A stretch of DNA of 43,470 nucleotides from Lachnospiraceae bacterium (GTDB lineage Bacteria > Bacillota > Clostridia > Lachnospirales > Lachnospiraceae): NCBI GenBank assembly GCA_015056765.1, contig SVFQ01000020.1:1-43470 (forward strand). The letters are read 5' to 3'. Under the pieces are notes generated by a model, which saw only the letters and a program-made list of their open reading frames with translations, was not told the DNA's origin and did not search any database. This document shows, one piece after another, positions 35,619 to 43,470 of the stretch; the stretch's first letter is position 1; the number at the start of each line of letters is the position of its first letter. A program made the position numbers and the translations under genes.

Positions 35619-37667
35619 TTAGATATGGAATTCTTTCACTGCTTTTAAGATGTCATTAGATGCACCTTCTACAGTTTCGGAAGTATTGGCTACTTCCTGG
35701 CTTCCATTTGCTACCTTTCTGGAGCTTTCTGCTAGGTTCTCAATAGTTGCAGAGATTTCCTCTGTGGATGCACCCTGCTCTTCTGCTACAGAAGCCATAT
35801 TGGTAGCTACATCGTTGACCTTATCCATCTTCTTCGCCATAGCTTCCATAACTCGGTTGGTCTCAGAAAGTTCTTCATAGATTTCCTGGAAGGAATTTGC
35901 TGCAGTTTCCACTGCAGTAGAACTTTCAGAAATCATCTTGTTATTTGCTTCGGACTTTCTGGAAAGATCCTGCACTTTGGCGGTCATTTCCTTGATGATG
36001 TCCGCAATCTGCGTCGTAGCATCTGCGGAGTTATTAGCCAGCTGACCGATTTCGGTAGCAACTACCGCAAAGCCTTTTCCGGCTTCGCCTGCTCTGGCTG
36101 CCTCGATGGAAGCATTCAGGGACAGCAGGTTCGTCTGACTCGCAATAGAATTGATCATGTCAATGATTTCATTAATTCTGTGTGCCGCTTCATCCACACC
36201 CTGTACAGCCTGATTCATATCATCCATAGACTGTGCAATGGTACTCATGCTGTCTCGTACGCCACTCATATCCTGCTGTTCTGCGTGGGCTTTCTCCACC
36301 AAGGTCCGCATGGTATTTTGAGCAGTTTCCTCTTCATCTACCAGGTCTGCAAAGGTCTCTGCCAATTCTGTTGCATTGACTGCTACATCATTCACAGCCT
36401 GTGCCATGTTTTCTACGGTAGACTTAATCTGATCCATAGAATTAGACTGTGCAGATGCTTCATCATTCAGTGTCTCAGAAGCTGCCATGGAAGATTCCAC
36501 CTGTTCAGACAGTTCTTCTGCCACATTCTGCATGTTCTGCAAAGTGCTTCGCATATTGGTGACAAAGGTCTTCATAGACTTATTCATATAAGCGATTTCG
36601 TCATTGCCTTTATCATTGATATCTACAGTGAAGTCACCTTCAGAAATCTTATTTATATTCTCTGTTAACTCGCCTACAGGCTTGCGAACCAGTCGACTCA
36701 CTACGGTATTCACTACAATCGTGGTAAGTGCAATACCAATTACAGAAAAGATAAGAACAAAGACAACAAGGAAAATGATGTCCTTTAATACATCTTTTGT
36801 TGGCGCGTAAGCCACAAAAAGCCAATCTGTATTAGCTACTTTTTGGAAAACTGCATAATACTTTCCTGCCGGTCCATCTAAAGTGGTCAAGGTTCCATCC
36901 TGAGAGGTAAGTTTCGCGCCTATGCTCTGCAACAATACGTCATCCGGCAAATCTGCTATAGAGCTTCCTTCTGCTTCTGCATTTTCATAACTAAGCACAA
37001 GTCCCTGACTAGTAACTAGCATGCCTTTGCCCGTTTCAAAAATCTTGATATTGTTCAGGGTTTCCTTCAGTCCATTCAACATAAGGTCGGAACAAACAAC
37101 CGCATCACGACCGTCCCTGAACTTTACATGTTTGATGATAGTGTCGCACAGGTTACCTGTATCTGAATCGAAATAGGGCACATCATAATGTATAAATCCT
37201 GGCTCCGTAGAGGCCATAGCATCCTTATACCAGTTTTTCTCCGTCGGAATATAATCCGGTCCCGGATCCCAGCCTGACGGGTCGATATAGCTATTATCGG
37301 ACACGCCGATGTAGACGCCGGTCGGAATCATATCGTTATGTCCCAGTGTAACCTTCAGATAATTGGTGATAGCCATGTTATTGGCAAAGCGAATATTTTC
37401 CAGGGAATCGGCGATTCCATCCAGATACCCAAAGGTCTCTGTCAGTTCATTTTCAATTATTTTGGCATCTGCCTCTGCCTCCTTCTGCATAGACGCAGTC
37501 AGAAGTTCATTGATGACGCCTCTTCCTGTAATCGCGATACCTGCCAGTAACACCACCAGCGCGATTGCCACTACCGGAATGATGCCGCTAATGAGCTTCG
37601 TACTGATGCGACGCATCGCTTTATTATTTGCTGGCTTTACTGCTTTATTTTTTATGCCTTTTGCCAT
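35619..37667 (-). CDS. Methyl-accepting chemotaxis protein with dCache sensor
   Basis: Transmembrane chemoreceptor of 682 residues. A short basic N-terminus and first membrane helix (~20-45) precede a ~270-residue outside region of dCache type ([20 protein letters not shown], and a second lobe with FVAYAPTKD). A second helix near 300-325 leads to a HAMP domain. The cytoplasmic signalling coil has the hairpin tip [20 protein letters not shown] and [16 protein letters not shown]. The ligand is unknown. AAAGGAGG lies before ATG 37667; the longer frame to 37727 is not needed. No che genes are in the window. Confidence 0.93.
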   Translation of the reverse strand: MAKGIKNKAVKPANNKAMRRISTKLISGIIPVVAIALVVLLAGIAITGRGVINELLTASMQKEAEADAKIIENELTETFGYLDGIADSLENIRFANNMAITNYLKVTLGHNDMIPTGVYIGVSDNSYIDPSGWDPGPDYIPTEKNWYKDAMASTEPGFIHYDVPYFDSDTGNLCDTIIKHVKFRDGRDAVVCSDLMLNGLKETLNNIKIFETGKGMLVTSQGLVLSYENAEAEGSSIADLPDDVLLQSIGAKLTSQDGTLTTLDGPAGKYYAVFQKVANTDWLFVAYAPTKDVLKDIIFLVVFVLIFSVIGIALTTIVVNTVVSRLVRKPVGELTENINKISEGDFTVDINDKGNDEIAYMNKSMKTFVTNMRSTLQNMQNVAEELSEQVESSMAASETLNDEASAQSNSMDQIKSTVENMAQAVNDVAVNATELAETFADLVDEEETAQNTMRTLVEKAHAEQQDMSGVRDSMSTIAQSMDDMNQAVQGVDEAAHRINEIIDMINSIASQTNLLSLNASIEAARAGEAGKGFAVVATEIGQLANNSADATTQIADIIKEMTAKVQDLSRKSEANNKMISESSTAVETAANSFQEIYEELSETNRVMEAMAKKMDKVNDVATNMASVAEEQGASTEEISATIENLAESSRKVANGSQEVANTSETVEGASNDILKAVKEFHI

Positions 37668-37717
37668 TTGTATTCCTCCTTTACTCAGTCCCTTATAGCA
37701 AGCTTTTACATGTCCTA

Positions 37718-37726
37718 ATTGTACCA
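37718..37726 (-). promoter_or_regulatory. Extended -10 promoter of the chemoreceptor
   Basis: Minus strand TGGTACAAT (TGn plus TACAAT), about 50 bases before the ATG. No -35 at proper distance. I found no SigD-type motif. Confidence 0.4.
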
Positions 37727-37808
37727 CTCAGAATACTGCCAAGTGCGTCTGCAATTCTTAATTTTCTCTGAAAAAAACAGCCGGAGTTTATGAGTTTTTT
37801 ATAATCTT

Positions 37809-38276
37809 CTAAACCTGTTCCAAAAGAGCCTGGCACCCTTCTAGAATCTGCTGATAAACGCCGGCAAAATCTCCCGTATACCAGGGGTCATCGATGTCTT
37901 CTTTACGTCCGGTAAAGTCCATCAGAAGATGCACTTTATGCTCCGGATCTTCTCCTAAAATTCTCATCATATGGGTAATGTTGATTTGCTCCATACCGAT
38001 GATGTAATCCCAGTCTCCATACTCATCTTTGCGAATTTGTCTGGCGGTTTTGGCACTCACTCCCAGCTCATTTCCGGGCACGCCGATACCATGCCTTTTC
38101 AGTTCCGCTTTCGCAGGCGGATAGATTCCATTGCCAATCTCTTCTCTACTATGCGCTGCAGACTCGATATAAAACTCCTCTTCTCGTCCCGCTTTTTTCA
38201 CTAAATCTTTCATGATGAATTCTGCCATAGGGGAACGACATATGTTGCCCCAGCAGACGAACAGTATTTTAATCAT
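37809..38276 (-). CDS. Low-molecular-weight protein tyrosine phosphatase
   Basis: A 155-residue cytosolic phosphatase. The P-loop CWGNICRSP starts at C8 with R14 (CX5R) and follows the first strand KILFVC. The general-acid loop DDPWYTG near 128 is present. Such enzymes dephosphorylate tyrosine kinases of polysaccharide export or act in stress signalling. ATG 38276 begins right at the conserved fold; the longer frame to 38558 covers a repeated sequence that borders the accessory island and is not part of the enzyme. Confidence 0.9.
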   Translation of the reverse strand: MIKILFVCWGNICRSPMAEFIMKDLVKKAGREEEFYIESAAHSREEIGNGIYPPAKAELKRHGIGVPGNELGVSAKTARQIRKDEYGDWDYIIGMEQINITHMMRILGEDPEHKVHLLMDFTGRKEDIDDPWYTGDFAGVYQQILEGCQALLEQV

Positions 38277-38314
38277 TTCGTATACTCTCTCTTTCAGTAA
38301 GCTATATAACCTAA

Positions 38315-38580
38315 GATCAAAAGGTGTTAACAAGATGTAAATCAGATACCTTCGCGCCATCAACCGGCTTATTCCCGCCATTCTTTGCTTTGGCATTAAA
38401 ACCTGTCGTGGCAGATGAATAAGACCTTTATCATGTACATCTCCTTCATATTTTGATAAATACCGCGTAGTTCTGCTAGGTTTTGCAAGGTCTCCAGGGC
38501 ATTTACACCCTTCAATGAAAATGTATGTAAAAGTGCAAATTGTAGCAAAACTATGCAATACACAGACGTCAATCGTAGTA
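38315..38580. repeat. Left border repeat of the accessory island (diverged)
   Basis: Shares ordered blocks with 42585-42846: AAAAGGTGTTAAC...GATGTAAATC against AAAAGGTGTAAAC...GGTGTAAATC; GCAGATGAATAAGACCTTTATC against GCAGACGAATAATACTTTTATC; and AATCGTAGT at the far end. On the minus strand both encode a DKxxIxLxRQ-like stretch. This 315-base gap between the phosphatase and the pseudogene holds no gene I can support. Confidence 0.5.
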
Positions 38581-38591
38581 AAACTAATTTA

Positions 38592-38857
38592 CTACTCCAT
38601 TTTTATAAATATCTCAAAACCTTTTTCCAGTTCTACATCCGTCACAATTCCAACTTCTCCACTATCAGCACAATCTACATTTTCTCCATTTAATTGAAGA
38701 CTAACAATTTGTGTACGTATCCACCTTTATGGGCATATATCTCATCTCCAACTTTTATTCTAATATTATTGAGCATCAATATACCTGCCTTAGGTTTCTT
38801 AAAATATTCATCATATACACCGACACCTATCAAGTTTTTTGGAATTAGTGAAATCAG
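38592..38857 (-). pseudogene. Frameshifted beta-barrel protein fragment
   Basis: Two minus-strand reading frames join into one sensible protein. The first gives IRIKVGDEIYAHKGG and then runs into a stop near 38692. The second continues TQIVSLQLNGENVDCADSG and EVGIVTDVELEKGFEIFIK, ending at a stop at 38592. The joined pattern (VGDE..., V-S-LQLNGE-VD, GEVGI) resembles domain II of translational GTPases. A one-base change near 38717 would restore the frame. No good start codon is seen, and the N-terminus appears lost where the upstream gene ends. Either a decayed gene or a sequence error. Confidence 0.45.
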
Positions 38858-39942
38858 TCCCCATTCACCTCTTCTTTTACGTCTTTATGCTTTAATCTAA
38901 GCAGATACAACATTGCATATGCACGATTATATAAATACTCTATAAATTGAGAATCATTCAACGCCTCTCTTTTTTCCTTAGCAGCATTCAGGTAATCATT
39001 ATGCCTAACATCAAAATACTCATTAGATAGTTTCATTAATTCGTCTAATTCCTTTTTTACAACAGCATAAACTTTTCCATCCATATTATTGCTTACACTC
39101 AACGCCAGCGCTTTATATTGTTCATTTCTACTGTTGCCTTGAGTAGATATAAGATATTGAAGTGCGTCTATAATAAAATCTAGTGCACTTTTCTTTTCCA
39201 TCAAATCTTTACTATTAATCATATCCTCTGAAAACTGTATCTTTCGTTCGAACATTCTATAATTGATAATTTTGTCAATAGGCCATGTTGTTTTGTACCC
39301 TTGCTTTATTACAATTCCACTCTGTAATCGGTATGGCAATTTGAATATTTTAAATCTATCATTAACCTCTATAGTGAATTTGTAATGACACTCTCCTGAA
39401 TTAATAATCCAATACTTATATGCAATTTCTATAAATGACTTTATATCTGAAAAATCACCTGTATTATTTTTCAACGAATCCGGATAAGCTGTACCTCTAT
39501 ACAAGGTAAATTCATTGTCATAATCCAATTCTAAAAACCACATTCCTCCATCCCAATTATCCCATCGCAAATATTTATCATTTAACAGTTCCAAACTAGG
39601 CAATTCGGTTTCAAACCAATGAATAAATGAATTCCAAAATCTTTTCTCATTAACATTTTCTTCGATGCTTTTACCTTTATATTCAATACCACTATCAGCC
39701 AAATGCATGATCAACATAGCTCTTGTGGTACTAGCATCTCTTAATTCTGTTCCTGTCCTTAATAGTAAACTTCCCGGTAAGTTTGGAATATCTTTTTCAA
39801 AAACATTTGCTATTTCAATTATAAGATCAAATATTTCACCATCTGTTTCTATTGCCGAATTGTAAATCTCAACTGCTGTATCAATTTTCCTTATATAATC
39901 ATTAATCAATTTTTCTTTAACTGAATTGATTTTATCCGACAT
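38854..39942 (-). CDS. Unknown 362-residue accessory protein
   Basis: I do not recognise this protein. It is soluble, AT-rich in codon use and rich in I, N, K and E. An aromatic middle (KYLRWDNWDGGMWFLELDYD, ~125-144) suggests a beta-rich domain. The C-terminal third is helical, with EYFDVRHNDYL and a final YLYNRAYAMLYLLRLKH helix, faintly like HEPN-type toxin helices; this is a guess only. GAGG lies 7 bases before the ATG. It follows rloA, rloB and the dead integrase on the same strand and could be a third part of that module. Confidence 0.7.
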   Translation of the reverse strand: MSDKINSVKEKLINDYIRKIDTAVEIYNSAIETDGEIFDLIIEIANVFEKDIPNLPGSLLLRTGTELRDASTTRAMLIMHLADSGIEYKGKSIEENVNEKRFWNSFIHWFETELPSLELLNDKYLRWDNWDGGMWFLELDYDNEFTLYRGTAYPDSLKNNTGDFSDIKSFIEIAYKYWIINSGECHYKFTIEVNDRFKIFKLPYRLQSGIVIKQGYKTTWPIDKIINYRMFERKIQFSEDMINSKDLMEKKSALDFIIDALQYLISTQGNSRNEQYKALALSVSNNMDGKVYAVVKKELDELMKLSNEYFDVRHNDYLNAAKEKREALNDSQFIEYLYNRAYAMLYLLRLKHKDVKEEVNGD

Positions 39943-40015
39943 TATTTCACCTCATTTTTTATATGACCACAAACACGCCCAAGCCATTTCTGACTTAGGC
40001 TGCACTTGATGTTTT

Positions 40016-40402
40016 CTAAATTGCTTTAAACATTTTCTGACTTACTGGTTTATCCTGTCCCTTTTCCAATTTCCTACGGGCGTTTTCCATTTCCTCCAAT
40101 GTTCTCAATTCTTCCGTTGCATCATCCAATCCGATGTGCGTATAAACATTAAGCGTTACCGCTATATCAGAATGCCCCTTGAGATATTGTAAAGTCTTCG
40201 GTTTCATACCTGACTTGGCCATATTACTACAATATGTGTGACAGCATACATGTGGCGTAATATTAGGCATCTGAACCCTGTAGATATCATTGTATCGCTT
40301 CACCATTGTATGTAGTAAGGTAATAATACCTTTTAAGGAAAAAGCTTTTGACGAAATACAGGTGTATTTCTTACATAATGTTTTTTCCACCCGTTTTGGC
40401 AA
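40016..40402 (-). pseudogene. Truncated tyrosine integrase, catalytic arginine lost
   Basis: Only the C-terminal part of a Tn916-type tyrosine recombinase is present: ITPHVCCHTYCSNMAKSG, then LKGHSDIAVTLNVYTHIG. In active relatives the second motif is HVCRH; here the arginine is cysteine. The later GHSD and tyrosine YTH are intact. About 250 residues of the arm- and core-binding domains are missing, and the first ~40 residues of this frame do not look like integrase. It should be inactive, and marks the region as once mobile. Confidence 0.75.
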
Positions 40403-40444
40403 AAAACAATATCATTTTTATTTACTATATCCCTCAATAAAGAA

Positions 40445-41095
40445 TTACACCGTTGGAATCTTGGACTTTATTTCTTTCACCAAGTGATGTACCGTCGTAC
40501 AAGGGCACATTTCTGTTGGCTTTTCATTACCATTCGATATGTGCTCGTTGTATTTCCGGTCAGCAAGTTTTATTGCTTGTTCCTCATCACCATAACGATT
40601 AAGTTTCTCGTAAATGTCCTTATCCGATTTAACATACTTCTGTCCAGTAATTTTTCTGAATGTCTGAGCAAATCCATTACAACAAGTGACGGAATCCTGA
40701 TATGTAGGCATAGCGCCAAAATAAGCGTTAAACCATTCCTCGATACATGGATTTGTCCATCCGACACGGATGCCTTTATCTTCGGCCTGTCGAATTATCT
40801 CGTCAAAGTTCATGACCTTATCGCGATCAAAAATAATCCATATTTCGCGATATTGTACATTGACAGATGCTAGATTTCTGGCTTCATCAACAAGGTCGCT
40901 AGATTTAGTCTTAATTACCTTTATGACCAACTTGCCCTGTAATTCTCTCGGTATAGAATCTCTTAATCCATACATATAGTTCTGTTCAGTTTCTTCTGTA
41001 TCAGTAACTATGAAGTAGTAACCCAATTCGGGTACTCTTCTTTTAGCAAGCTGATCTCGGGTTTTCCGTTTCCCTTTTCTTTCTATATGAGCCAT
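40445..41095 (-). CDS. rloB: RloB-like TOPRIM nuclease
   Basis: A 216-residue RloB-family protein, related to AbiL-type abortive-infection components. The TOPRIM fold shows VTDTEETEQNYMYGL (30-44), the acidic FDRD (D90, D92) and the family signature NPCIEEWF (115-122). The usual catalytic glutamate of the first motif (CEGxxTE) is aspartate (D32); E34 and E37 remain. The start is 3 bases after the rloA stop, with GGGGGA before it, so the two are co-translated. Likely role: nuclease arm of an anti-phage pair. Confidence 0.85.
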   Translation of the reverse strand: MAHIERKGKRKTRDQLAKRRVPELGYYFIVTDTEETEQNYMYGLRDSIPRELQGKLVIKVIKTKSSDLVDEARNLASVNVQYREIWIIFDRDKVMNFDEIIRQAEDKGIRVGWTNPCIEEWFNAYFGAMPTYQDSVTCCNGFAQTFRKITGQKYVKSDKDIYEKLNRYGDEEQAIKLADRKYNEHISNGNEKPTEMCPCTTVHHLVKEIKSKIPTV

Positions 41096-41098
41096 ACT

Positions 41099-42367
41099 TT
41101 ATTCCCCCTTGAACATGTCAAAATGCTTCAAAGTCGGTATTGCCCCATACTTTCCTAACAAATAATTCTTTTCGTAATTTTCATCCTTCCGGATCTTAAC
41201 TCCATCTTCATCTACAAAATCTGCCAATGAGAAAAGGTATGAAATTCCATTTGAATCTTTTTCGGTGAACCAAATCTCATCTCTTCTTAGAATATTGCCG
41301 TTAAGTTGCCAAGAATCATGAGATGTAAAAATCAGCTGAGCGTGCTTTGTATTAATCTCAGGATCAAGGAACGTAATAACAAAAGCTCTAACAAGCAAAG
41401 GGTGAAGTCTAGCATTAAGTTCGTCAATAAAGAAAACCCCTCCAGTTGACAACACATCCTGCAACATAGGATACAATGCAAACATCTTAAGAGTTCCTGC
41501 CGATTCATACTGAAGAGGAATAGACGTTGTCTGGTCAGAATCTATCATTTTATGCACAGCATCGATTCTGAATTGCTTATCTGCTTCATCGACTTCTGAC
41601 TTTATAACCTCAACTTTAAAATCTATTATTGAGGAATCGAATGCCGAGAAGTAGTCAACAACCTTCTGACGAACCTTCTCGTCCTCTTCAAACCCTTCCG
41701 GAATTAACTGAGATAAGAAATAGTTTTCGATTGGCTTGCCAAAATCAGCAAAGTCATTGTGAACAAACCAATCCCTTATAAGTTTCAGTTTATCTATCTT
41801 GAGTTTTGCTCCAAGTGATACAATGAGAGTTTCCTTTTCCAACGCAATTTTTAAGTTTTCCCGGCTCTTGGTTGGAATGCCTACAAAATCAAATTCATCT
41901 CCATTACGATAGAAAATACGCTTAAAATCCCCTCTTGATGACTTAGCCTTATAGTTCAGCCATTCCTCGCATATGCCATTGCTATCAACTGTGAATCCAT
42001 AATTGTATGTTTTTGCACCATTTTCCTCTGAGTCAATAAAATAGATTTCAAATGAGGATTCTGCGTTTTTACTTGTATTATCGAACAAAAATGGAGTCGG
42101 CTTGAAAAACCTGGAATTCTTCTTAGACTCAGCTTCATTTCCATAGTCGAGTGAATTTATAACATACGCAGACATATATCTAAAGGCTTCTTGAACATTT
42201 GACTTTCCGCTTGCATTTGCACCAAATATTGCAGCAACAGGCAAAACCTTCTCATTTGCAATAGATACAACATGATTATTAAATTCAGAAATCTTCGTTG
42301 CCGTTAAATCTAATGTTGTATCATCCCTGAATGATTTAAAATTCTTATAATTGAATTGAAGTAGCAT
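41099..42367 (-). CDS. rloA: RloA-like AAA/SMC-type ATPase
   Basis: A 422-residue ATPase of the AAA_15/AAA_21 group (ABC-like fold). The N-terminus LLQFNYKNFKSFRDDTTLDL is typical of recombination-type ATPases. Walker A is GANASGKS (49-56), Walker B GGVFFIDELNARLHP near 310, then FTSHD. A central insertion of ~200 residues is coiled. With RloB it matches the restriction-linked RloAB pair, also similar in layout to AbiL and PARIS: an ATPase sensor plus a TOPRIM effector. AGGAGG lies 11 bases before the ATG. Confidence 0.88.
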   Translation of the reverse strand: MLLQFNYKNFKSFRDDTTLDLTATKISEFNNHVVSIANEKVLPVAAIFGANASGKSNVQEAFRYMSAYVINSLDYGNEAESKKNSRFFKPTPFLFDNTSKNAESSFEIYFIDSEENGAKTYNYGFTVDSNGICEEWLNYKAKSSRGDFKRIFYRNGDEFDFVGIPTKSRENLKIALEKETLIVSLGAKLKIDKLKLIRDWFVHNDFADFGKPIENYFLSQLIPEGFEEDEKVRQKVVDYFSAFDSSIIDFKVEVIKSEVDEADKQFRIDAVHKMIDSDQTTSIPLQYESAGTLKMFALYPMLQDVLSTGGVFFIDELNARLHPLLVRAFVITFLDPEINTKHAQLIFTSHDSWQLNGNILRRDEIWFTEKDSNGISYLFSLADFVDEDGVKIRKDENYEKNYLLGKYGAIPTLKHFDMFKGE

Positions 42368-42402
42368 AATATATATATATCCTCCTTTTCTTCTTACTAT
42401 GT

Positions 42403-42430
42403 ATTATAAGCATTTTTCTCGAAAAATCAA
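42403..42430 (-). promoter_or_regulatory. Promoter of rloA-rloB
   Basis: Minus strand: TTGATT, 16 bases, TATAAT, about 36 bases before the rloA start. Confidence 0.6.
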
Positions 42431-42530
42431 CATCTATTTGAGACTTTTTCTCATACAGATGTAGTTTTGTTTCAAAAGCCGGCGCATCTTTGTACCAGTT
42501 ATATAATCAAAGTTTTTCTCCGTTAAACCA

Positions 42531-42561
42531 AAGAAAAGCACCTTGCATCGCGCAAAGTGCT
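42531..42561 (-). terminator. Terminator before the rloA promoter
   Basis: Minus strand: AGCACTTTGC...GCAAGGTGCT (one mismatch) followed by TTTCTTT. It closes the transcript from the peptidase-like gene side. Confidence 0.6.
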
Positions 42562-42584
42562 CTCATCATTCATCGGGTAGTTCG

Positions 42585-42846
42585 CCTTAAAAGGTGTAAA
42601 CGGGGTGTAAATCTGTTTGATAAATCTTCAAAGCGCCGTATTTTTAAGGTTTTCCGCTTTACTGAAATCTCTTGCCTCAGCAGACGAATAATACTTTTAT
42701 CGGCATTTCTTACCTCCAAGACCGCTTCAAATTGCTCCAGTTTGCGCCGTTTTGCCAAGCTACTGAAACTCCGGTCATTTTACAGAAAATCGGGCAAATG
42801 GCAAAGTCACGCAAAGTGCGGCAAATCTTGGCCGTGAATCGTAGTC
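42585..42846. repeat. Right border repeat of the accessory island (diverged)
   Basis: Diverged copy of the sequence at 38315-38580, same orientation. It fills most of the gene-free stretch between rloA and the peptidase-like gene. A 62-residue minus-strand frame (MAKRRKLEQFEAV..., ending LHLLRRTTR) lies within it; its DKSIIRLLRQ resembles DKGLIHLPRQ of the left copy. I cannot say whether it is coding. Confidence 0.5.
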
Positions 42847-42909
42847 AACACGTAGTTTTTTATCGGGCAAAATACTACTTGCACCCCCTTAGGAAGATTA
42901 ACTTCCGAT

Positions 42910-43356
42910 TTATCTTCCAAACGCAGACTTCATTTTGTTGAGAAAATTTTCATCTGCATACTTGACCGTCGGAATATGAATAAAGACAGCTCTTCCGTCA
43001 AATCTAGTAAGCCCATACCAATATGCTTCATTACACAGGCTATTTTGAGGATTATCCGATATCTCCGCCTCTACTCCGGCATCCATTAGCGATTTAGCAA
43101 GCTTAGATATTTTGAGATTTGAATAAACTCTTGTATTGTCCTTAGCTGCAGACTCCTCGATTCTTACCGTGGATGTCAAATACTTGTCCACGCCAAACAT
43201 CACTATATATTCATAATCGTTAGTAATTGAATAGATATCCTTTTGTAGCCCGCCAAAAGAATTAGTCAAGAGTAAATGTTCATGCGAAATCAATTCTACC
43301 AATTTGCCGGAAGCATTATTTTTCCCTTTAAATCCAACAAAAAGAATTCTCTCCAT
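42910..43356 (-). CDS. Pyroglutamyl-peptidase-like (C15 fold) protein
   Basis: A 148-residue protein with the outline of peptidase C15: a first strand ILFVGF, the glutamate segment VRIEESA (~64-70), a catalytic-type cysteine in NSLCNEAYWYGL (C108) and histidine in VFIHIP (H127). The order E-C-H and local motifs match pyrrolidone carboxylate peptidase, but the protein is about 60 residues shorter than usual, mainly in the N-terminal half. It may be an active compact member or a reduced relative. AAGGA lies 7 bases before ATG 43356; the longer frame to 43458 is unlikely. Confidence 0.7.
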   Translation of the reverse strand: MERILFVGFKGKNNASGKLVELISHEHLLLTNSFGGLQKDIYSITNDYEYIVMFGVDKYLTSTVRIEESAAKDNTRVYSNLKISKLAKSLMDAGVEAEISDNPQNSLCNEAYWYGLTRFDGRAVFIHIPTVKYADENFLNKMKSAFGR

Positions 43357-43396
43357 ATTATATCCTTCATTTATGAATCGTCTACAAAACCAGAAG

Positions 43397-43470
43397 TTAT
43401 TCCTTGTTGAATACCATATTGCATCTGCCCCAGGTTTCATCTTTATAAGTAAATGCATCAGGTGTAAAGT
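43397..43470 (-). CDS. C-terminal end of a gene cut by the window edge
   Basis: A minus-strand frame enters from the right edge and reads 23 codons, ending ETWGRCNMVFNKE and a stop 38 bases before the peptidase-like ATG. Too short to identify. The spacing and a plausible stop make it a candidate upstream neighbour in the same transcript; another open frame exists here, so this is tentative. Confidence 0.3.
   Translation of the reverse strand, partial: FTPDAFTYKDETWGRCNMVFNKE

Noticed and set aside
38277..38558. 94-residue N-terminal extension of the phosphatase
   Set aside because: The conserved fold begins at ATG 38276; the upstream codons belong to the island border repeat.
42670..42720. 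Bases resembling the start of the phosphatase gene (TTCGTCTGCTG) within the right border repeat
   Set aside because: The match is short and ends in a stop; the stretch aligns better with the left border repeat, so I treat it as chance.
42570..42758. 62-codon minus-strand frame rich in R and K
   Set aside because: Its similarity to the other border repeat is as DNA as much as protein, and no ribosome binding site is clear; kept only as part of the repeat.
38277..43470. Intact insertion sequence or transposase
   Set aside because: No transposase frame or terminal inverted repeats with target duplications; only the truncated integrase was found.

Overview
The window reads as chromosomal DNA of an anaerobic, low-GC Firmicute of the Lachnospiraceae/Clostridia type. 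The evidence is clostridial gene order (apt-relA-metallohydrolase-hemZ; cysE-cysS-mrnC-rlmB-sigH), strong purine-rich ribosome binding sites, tRNA genes without encoded CCA, a lysine riboswitch, a clostridial-type class A penicillin-binding protein and F1Fo genes with a proton-type c subunit. Species cannot be fixed from the sequence. A large methyl-accepting chemotaxis protein suggests motility. Most genes lie on the minus strand.

Layout: 85-1158 is a diguanylate cyclase (plus) meeting hemZ head-on. 1174-6301 is a minus-strand stringent-response/purine salvage run (apt, relA, metallo-beta-lactamase hydrolase, hemZ). 6495-9274 holds an amidohydrolase and an orphan polyamine-type binding lipoprotein. 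9375-15664 is the whole ATP synthase operon atpB-E-F-(HA)-G-D-C, in which the delta and alpha subunits are one continuous 679-codon gene. Upstream lie a structured leader, a palindrome-rich stretch and tRNA-Leu(CAG). 16308-18530 carries DUF3810 and DUF1836 genes divergent from a TrpR/YerC-family regulator, with a TrpR-operator-like site between them. 18573-21215 has an MFS transporter and an exopolysaccharide sugar transferase; then a cold-shock protein. 21779-24557 is a lysine-riboswitch-controlled run dapA-dapB-hisA, where HisA is of the eukaryotic type. 24560-30619 has a cobalamin adenosyltransferase, typA, yigZ and a class A PBP with an odd repetitive tail.

30677-31235 is a small unknown gene whose upstream region is a stack of hairpins, two of them near-copies of one unit, lying next to tRNA-Thr(GGT). 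31373-35449 is the cysE-cysS-mrnC-rlmB-sigH operon, with its own consensus promoter. A chemoreceptor and a low-molecular-weight protein phosphatase follow.

38300-42850 is an AT-rich accessory island bordered by two diverged copies of a roughly 260-base sequence. It holds a RloA-type ATPase with a RloB-type TOPRIM nuclease (a probable anti-phage pair), an unrecognised 362-residue protein, a truncated tyrosine integrase that has lost its catalytic arginine, and a frameshifted fragment. Beyond it is a short pyroglutamyl-peptidase-like gene and the clipped end of another gene.

The best leads for something new are the delta-alpha fusion, the tandem hairpin units at 31014-31139, the promoter-to-terminator leader before atpB, the TrpR-like operator, and the RloAB island with its unknown companion. 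All promoter, terminator and RNA calls were made by eye from motifs and inverted repeats; none was computed.
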